Shown one piece after another: positions 58,620 through 64,000 of a DNA stretch of 64,000 nucleotides (within the stretch, counting starts at the first letter, position 1; every line of letters begins with the position of its first letter). A program made the translations under genes and the position numbers. Location of the stretch: the NCBI GenBank assembly GCA_009193035.1, contig SWDT01000176.1, positions 1 to 64,000 on the forward strand, read 5' to 3'. The stretch is from Halicephalobus mephisto. Its lineage: Eukaryota; Nematoda; Chromadorea; Rhabditida; Panagrolaimidae. The notes under the pieces are model-generated. The model was not told the DNA's origin. It was given only the letters and a program-made list of their open reading frames with translations, and did not search any database.

Positions 58620-59292
58620 ATGTCTAGTCCACCTAAAAAAATAAAAAAAGATAAACCGGATCCTCGAGGTCAAGTTTACACACTAGAAACTTCGGACGGG
58701 AAGAAGATCTTCGTCCGGGAAAAAGCTCTAAAACAATGTCAGCTCTTTGACACTCTTTTAAGTAAGTTTTCATATATCAATTTTCATTATTTTTCAATTT
58801 TAGCTCATTCCCAAGGCGAAAAATCAATTCCTGTCCATGACGTGAACCACAAAGCCCTGAAAGTCGTGATCGAATTCTGCAATAATCACATGGACGACGA
58901 CGAATACGTGTCTCCTGTGAACAGTAATGGTTTTATTTTGACTTATAAGGATATAGAAATATTCGAGAAATTAGATTCAAAATTATTCGAAGAAGTCATC
59001 AAAGCTGCGAACTACGTGAACAACGCCAGACTCGTGGACACGGCGTTGATGTACGCTTTGAGGACTATGAACGGCCTGGTTTGATTTCTTGTTTTTTATT
59101 TATATTCTTAATTTCTTACAGGAAGTTGATGAAATTAGAAAATTATTCCGTCTGCCAGATGACTTGGAAGCCGACGTGAAGAAGATATTCAATCCAGAAA
59201 AACCCGAATGTCCTTTGACGGAATTGTTCAGCTTCAGCCATCTCAATTCGGAGAACGACACTGGAGCTAAGAATACAAATAACAACTCTTGA
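58620..59292 (+). CDS. Skp1-related protein
   Basis: Three exons (58620-58761, 58804-59078, 59122-59292) give 195 residues. The start is the ATG before the Lys-rich SSPPKKIKKDKP leader. The N-terminal half has the Skp1 BTB/POZ-like fold: YTLETSDGKKIFVREKALKQ, SIPVHDVNHKALKVVIEFCN, HMDDDEY, then LFEEVIKAANYVN. The C-terminal half has VDEIRKLFRLPDDLEADVKK in place of the usual IR.TF.I.NDFTPEEEE F-box-contact helices, and lacks the WC.(D/E) end. Skp1 proteins bridge cullin-1 and F-box proteins in SCF ubiquitin ligases. Nematodes have many divergent skr genes, and F-box binding here is uncertain given the altered C-terminus. Confidence 0.85.
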
Positions 59293-59465
59293 GGATCATA
59301 GTCTTACCAGTTGTCCTCAAGGTAGATATTTGTTTTGGTTCAATTTTAAATTAATTATTTCAGTGTTTTCGAAGTATTTTTACAAAACTGAAAACGGGAT
59401 GGGTTCATAGCTGTTATGGTGGCCGATACAGGTAGATATAATTCCGAATAAGCTGTCTAATCAGA

Positions 59466-59600
59466 ATTTCTCGCTTGAGTTTATCATTTGGCAGTTTGAA
59501 AAGCTGTAAGATACTTCCTCTTCTTCGACTCGCGTTGGTTTTGGACTTTTGCTTTTTAATTTTTCCAACTGAAGTGTTAAGCTAATCCAATCACCTGGAA
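59466..59600 (-). CDS. Doubtful exon
   Basis: On the minus strand, after a TTTTCCAG acceptor, a frame reads DWISLTLQLEKLKSKSPKPT then VEEEEVSYSF and ends about 45 codons in. A second in-exon acceptor (TCTTACAG) would instead give LFKLPNDKLKREILIRQLI, which has an F-box-like look. No upstream exon is identified, so it may be a relic. Confidence 0.15.
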
Positions 59601-59604
59601 AACT

Positions 59605-60920
59605 TGTTTAAAAATGAGAAATCTTATGGAATTAACAGAGGAAATCTCGTACAGTCATCTGAAGGACTTTGAGCTTGGGTTTTTGTGAATTCTTTCGACT
59701 TATCTTTCAAGCCAAATATAGTTCCGGACTGGCTTCAATTTCCTGAACGTGAGTTCAAGATATTTGAAATCCCAAAATTCAACGTTCTGATCAAAGTTAC
59801 AGTTACATTTTCCAAGTTATTAAATTTTATAAATAAAAAATTTGAATTTTTGAATATTATTAATTATACCAAAAGATCCTGTATTGCGAATGAAATGACC
59901 CTTAGGGAATCTCCTCGATTAATTCAAAGATGACGTCGGATGAGCTAGAAGGAAACCAAAGAACACAAGGAAGTATGGGAACTGAGGAAACGGAGTATTT
60001 TCCTCATTTTTTTAACATTATCGGCTTTTGTCGTCACGGAGACAAATGGAGGATACATTTTTTCTGAATATTGTAGCACAAAAGTACGAACGTTTTTAAA
60101 TTAGGTGTTAACAAAAATGGAACATTGTAGGCTAGACAGAAATTTTTAAATTTTTAATTACATTACATTCTTCGGCTTTTAAAATTAACATCTTAATTTT
60201 AGGTTTTCATAAATATTAATAATATTATAATCATGAAATTCAAAAAATTGAATACTAGAATAAAAATCGGACGAGTTATAATTCTGTAAAAAACCGTAAT
60301 GACATTGAGGAGGAACCGAATGCAAACTTTCACCACGAAAGTCCCTGTCAGGGTGGTAGTGATTCTGTAATTTTGGAATTAAATTTTTTGTAGCGCTGTT
60401 TGTGTATAAGAAATGTCGTTAGATACAGAATGTGTTAGGTTGTGTCTACTTTGCCCCTAGAGGAAGTCCATATCATATCGGATGCAAATCCATCACAGAA
60501 GAGTAATAACAATACTATGCAACGATCACTAGGATGACATCATAAATAATACTGAGACCACCAATCAAGAAAAACCCCTGGGTTCCGTACTGTCAAAGTT
60601 GACGGTCAGAGTTCAAGATTGAAATTTAAATTTTTTGTGTTGAAACGTAACTTGTTATTTATGTTTGAATTTTAAAATCCAGCTAAGTTTCAGCTATCAA
60701 TTCAGATGAAACTGATTTTCGAGATAGAAAAATCCACAGATGTTTCTTAACACGAAAACTCCAAATTTCGACTTTGAATTCTGATTGTCAACTTTGGTAA
60801 AACAAATTTTAGAATCTGATCATTATTGAAAATTTTCAGATTTTAAATTCTATTTTTTTGCTTATTTTTGTACTTTTTATCTATTTTAATTTTTAAACTT
60901 TTAATATATCTTATTTTTAC
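59605..60920. other. Intergenic
   Basis: No gene recognised. Confidence 0.3.
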
Positions 60921-60929
60921 ATTTTTTAT

Positions 60930-61265
60930 ATTATTCCTACTTTATCTGTTTAAATAATTTTTATAATTTTTTAGTTCATTTATTTTACTTGTTTTTGTAT
61001 CATTTTTATTCATTTTGTCCATATATATTATTTTGTAAAATTTTTATTCATTTTTATTATTTTGTAAAATTTTTATTAATTTTTATTATTTTATTAATTT
61101 TTATTATTTTGTAAAATTTTTATTATTTTTATTAATTTTTATTATTTTATTCATTTTTATTATTTTGTAAAATTTTTATTATTTTATATAATTTTTATTC
61201 ATTTTTATTATTCTATATGATTTTTATATTATTCTATTAATTTTACTTTTGCCCATATTATTTTT
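60930..61265. repeat. AT-rich tandem repeat, TTTTTATTATTTTGTAAAAT-type
   Basis: Units of about 26-32 bp containing TTTATTATTTTGTAAAATTT are repeated with drift, most regular between 61020 and 61200. Confidence 0.65.
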
Positions 61266-61547
61266 TATTTTTGTCTATATTAATGGTTTATTTTATGTCC
61301 ACCTTATTCATTTTATCCATGTTACACCTTTGATCAATGCAGTGTTCTGTGAACCGTAATCTTCGTCATGATAAATTTGTCTTGTGATTTCGTTTTCTTG
61401 CCTTTAATAAACAATCTCTAAATAGAGTTACGAGGGTTAATCAACTTCATTTCAAACGCTTACCGGAAATCTAGACGGTAATCTCTGTAATAGCCCCAAT
61501 TATATCGAAATCTTATTTTTAAAATTCAATTTTATTCGAATAGGTAA

Positions 61548-62605
61548 ATGGCGACTCAGACTTCGTCTCCAGACTGGAGAAAGTGTTTCGCCTCCGGAAG
61601 ATCCCCGCCGAAACAACAAGACAAAGTAATTCTGGGAACTGTTACTTTGATTTTCACCTTGTTGGATATTACGGTAAATCTCCTTCTCGTGGTGGTTACT
61701 GTAATCGGAAGGAAAAAGAAGAAATTGAATCAAGTACTGATTCTAAGTGCTCACATGTCTCTAGCCCACATTGGGTACAGTATAGTGAATACTTGGAGCT
61801 CCATTCCCTCTATTTACTCTCCAGAATTACTGTATTCGAATGACATTGTGGCTTCGGCAACAGCGTTTCTGAACACTCCATTCTACTTGGCTATTTTGTT
61901 TATGAATATCTCAATTGCTTTCGAGAGATTCAGTTTCTTCTTCAATTTAGAGTTCCACAAGGCCTTCAAAAAAACGATGCCACTTCTTGCTTGGATAGCT
62001 GCATTTGTCCTTGTGTTTTTGTCTGAGCTCAACGGTTGTAGAAAAAGATTCAATCACATAATAATGACCTACACTTTTGAGTGCAGTAACTGTCGACTTG
62101 CTAAAAACTTCTCAACTCTAGATGTGTCTTTTTATCTGGCGGTCGTCGGTCCTGGAATCTTGGTGGCATTGTATATTTTTATTTTCATCAAGATATTCAA
62201 GCTGAAATGGATGACTGGAGGTTATGGTAATGGTAGTAGTTCTAAGAATGCCTACGAAATCAAAGTAGTAAGTTTTGGAGCATTATGCAAATTAAAAATT
62301 GAATGAGGACAATTTACAAATGATTTCAGCTGATCCACTTCTTTCTAATCTGCATTCTGCAGTGGATAAATGGACTGATGTTCCTGAAAGCTCCCTCAAT
62401 TCTCGGATACACGTTTTGGAACGCCTTGATCATCAACCTAGCTGGATTAGTCAACGGCATAGTCTTCGGATTCTCGGCGTTCGGAATGAGTGAGAAACTC
62501 CGAACTCAATTGTTCTCGCTGTTTTACAATTGGAAACCTTGGTCTCAGAAGAAATCCGCTTCCATTGCAGCTTTCGGTACTCAAACTGGAATTCGAATTT
62601 ATTAA
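61548..62605 (+). CDS. Nematode 7TM receptor, class uncertain
   Basis: Two exons (61548-62267 and 62330-62605, 62-nt intron, phase 0) give 331 residues. The ATG follows TTCGAATAGGTAA, so a trans-splice acceptor is possible. Seven hydrophobic segments can be traced: TM1 with LDITVNLLLVVVTVIG, a TM3 end NISIAFERFSFFF in place of DRY, an extracellular loop with paired cysteines (TFECSNC), TM5 VVGPGILVALYIFIFIKIF, and TM7 WNALIINLAGLVNGIVFGF. The class (possibly srx-like) is not certain. A nearly identical inverted copy of its second half lies at 63.5-64 kb. Confidence 0.8.
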
Positions 62606-63503
62606 TCGACTTTACATTTGTCAAAGTGAAAGGAAAAAGAATTTTAAACTTTTAAAATAAATTTGGTATCAATTTCAATTTTTTGAAATATATGTTCAAA
62701 GTTAATTATTTTGTAAATATAAGTTGTGAAATATAAAAAAGTAATTTTAAAATTGATATATGGCAAGAAAATATTTAAAAAAATCAATCATTTTCGATAT
62801 CTGTGTTTTATTAAACATAAATTTTGATTTAATTTTGACTTTCTGAGTGACTTTTAAAAATATAAATTTTGACTTTTCGGGTAACTTTTAAAAATATAAA
62901 TTTTGACTTTCTGAGTGACTTTTAAAAATATAAATTTTGACTTTTCGGGTGATTTTTAAAAATATTAATAAAAAATTAACACAAATCAGATTCTTCATAT
63001 GTGAATAATCAGAAAGGTCAACGAATATTATCATTTTGTATTTGTATTTTTAGATTTATTCGTTTTTTGCACGAAATAGCAATTTGAAATTTATTTTTTA
63101 TAGTGAGATACATTTTCGAAGATAATCATCGTTATCTAATTGGTTTTTTTCGAATAAGAGAACAGGAAATATGTCAAAGACTATGTCCTTATAAAAATAG
63201 ATAAGGAACATAAGATGACGTTGTGATGTTCGGATTTAAGTTTTAACCATGTTTTTTAATACCTTTTTATCAAAGGATTTAGATAAAAATATAAGTAGAT
63301 GATAGTTCCTCATTAAATAGTGACATTGATTTAAAAACATAAATATTAAAAAAAAGTACTTTCTATATATTTTTATAACTCTTACAAAATTCCAATAGAT
63401 TTAGAATAAATATCATACAAATTAAAATTGATATAAAATATTTACTAAAATCAAGTAAATCACTGTATGTTTTCTTTTCACTTTGTGAAAAATCTAAATG
63501 AGA
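62606..63503. other. Spacer between inverted receptor copies
   Basis: Very AT-rich. It forms the centre of the inverted duplication and includes the tandem repeat at 62820-62965. Confidence 0.5.
62820..62965. repeat. Tandem repeat, unit about 37 bp
   Basis: Four successive units contain AAATATAAATTTTGACTTTC (or TTTTCGGG variants) plus GTGACTTTTAA. Alternate units carry CTGAGTGAC and CGGGT(A/G)A forms. Confidence 0.65.
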
Positions 63504-64000
63504 TCAGTAAATCCGAATTCTAGACTGACTGCCAACTGCTGCGGTGGAGACAGGTTTACTTTCAAAACAGAATTTGAACTTCTTCAAAAACGAGAACAAC
63601 TGAGCCCTGAATTTTCTACTCATTCCGAAAGTCGAGAATCCGAAGACTATGCCGTTGACTAATCCAGCTAGGTTGATGATCAAGGCGTTCCAAAACGTGT
63701 ATCCGAGAATTGCGGGAGCTTTCAGGAACATCAATCCATTTATCCACTGCAGAATGCAGATTAGAAAGAAATGGATCAGCTGAAATCATTTGTAAATCGT
63801 CATTATAAAATTCAGTCTCTGAAGAAATTAAAGGTCGAAAACTTACTATTTTTATTTCGTAGGCATTCTTAGAGCTACTACCATTACCGTAACTTCCAGT
63901 CACCCATTTCAGCTTGAATATCTTGATGAAAATAAAAATATACAATGCCACCAGGATTCCAGGACCGACGACCGCCAGATAAAAAGACACATCTAGAGTT
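63504..64000 (-). CDS. Inverted paralogue of the 61.5-kb 7TM receptor, partial
   Basis: On the minus strand, exon 1 runs off the window and ends at the donor at 63847. Exon 2 is 63779-63504. The encoded part starts within TM5 (VVGPGILVALYIFIFIKIF) and matches the 61.5-kb receptor nearly residue for residue up to TM7 (WNALIINLAGLVNGIVFGF). The C-terminal tails then diverge (RTQLFSLFYNWKPW against RAQLFSFLKKFKFC). Intron ends are the same and the middle differs. The two genes are tail to tail, about 900 bp apart. The N-terminal part lies outside the window. Confidence 0.85.

Overview
The window reads as nuclear DNA of a rhabditid-type nematode. Genes are compact, with 40-70 nt introns ending in (T)TTTCAG. 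Nematode-expanded families are present: serpentine chemoreceptors, DUF19, ShKT, CHK kinase-like, sigma-type GST and Skp1-related. The 5S rRNA and U1 snRNA also look nematode-like. I cannot name the species.

Layout. From 1 to about 48 kb the DNA is accessory in character: AT-rich, gene-poor and full of miniature inverted-repeat elements and decayed coding relics. In order it holds a relic-filled stretch with a degenerate 5S copy (1-4.1 kb), an HSP70-like ATPase with a long unassigned N-terminus (4.15-6.2 kb), several TIR elements (7-9.6 kb), a three-exon chemoreceptor (10.9-12.4 kb), a truncated HSP70-like tail beside frameshifted relics (13.2-14.5 kb), and a secreted ShKT protein (16.9-17.8 kb). 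Next come doubtful secreted-protein exons (18.7-19.7 kb), an srh-type receptor (20.7-21.8 kb), a 5S rRNA gene (22.4 kb), another srg/srv-like receptor (23.5-24.8 kb), a papain-like protease with two frame breaks (26.4-27.5 kb), a GST (28.6-29.3 kb), a DUF19 repeat protein (30.7-32.5 kb) and a U1 snRNA gene (34.3 kb). The block ends with three minus-strand secreted proteins of extreme composition (35.7-46.4 kb). Each of these alternates Cys-rich low-complexity runs with short hydrophobic beta-strand-like motifs.

From 49.6 to 59.3 kb the window turns to conserved genes: a CHK kinase-like gene, CCT8 (chaperonin theta) and SF3A3 (spliceosomal SF3a60) in head-to-head arrangement across a 230-bp gap, and a Skp1-related gene. 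The last 2.5 kb hold a chemoreceptor and the start of a very similar inverted copy that runs off the window.

The most unusual feature is the trio of interleaved Cys-rich/beta-strand secreted proteins, probable extracellular matrix components. Next are the HSP70-like two-part protein and its truncated relative, the recently duplicated exon-intron-exon block in the DUF19 gene, and 5S-derived fragments at three sites, one of them fused to a duplicated 3'-terminal exon.
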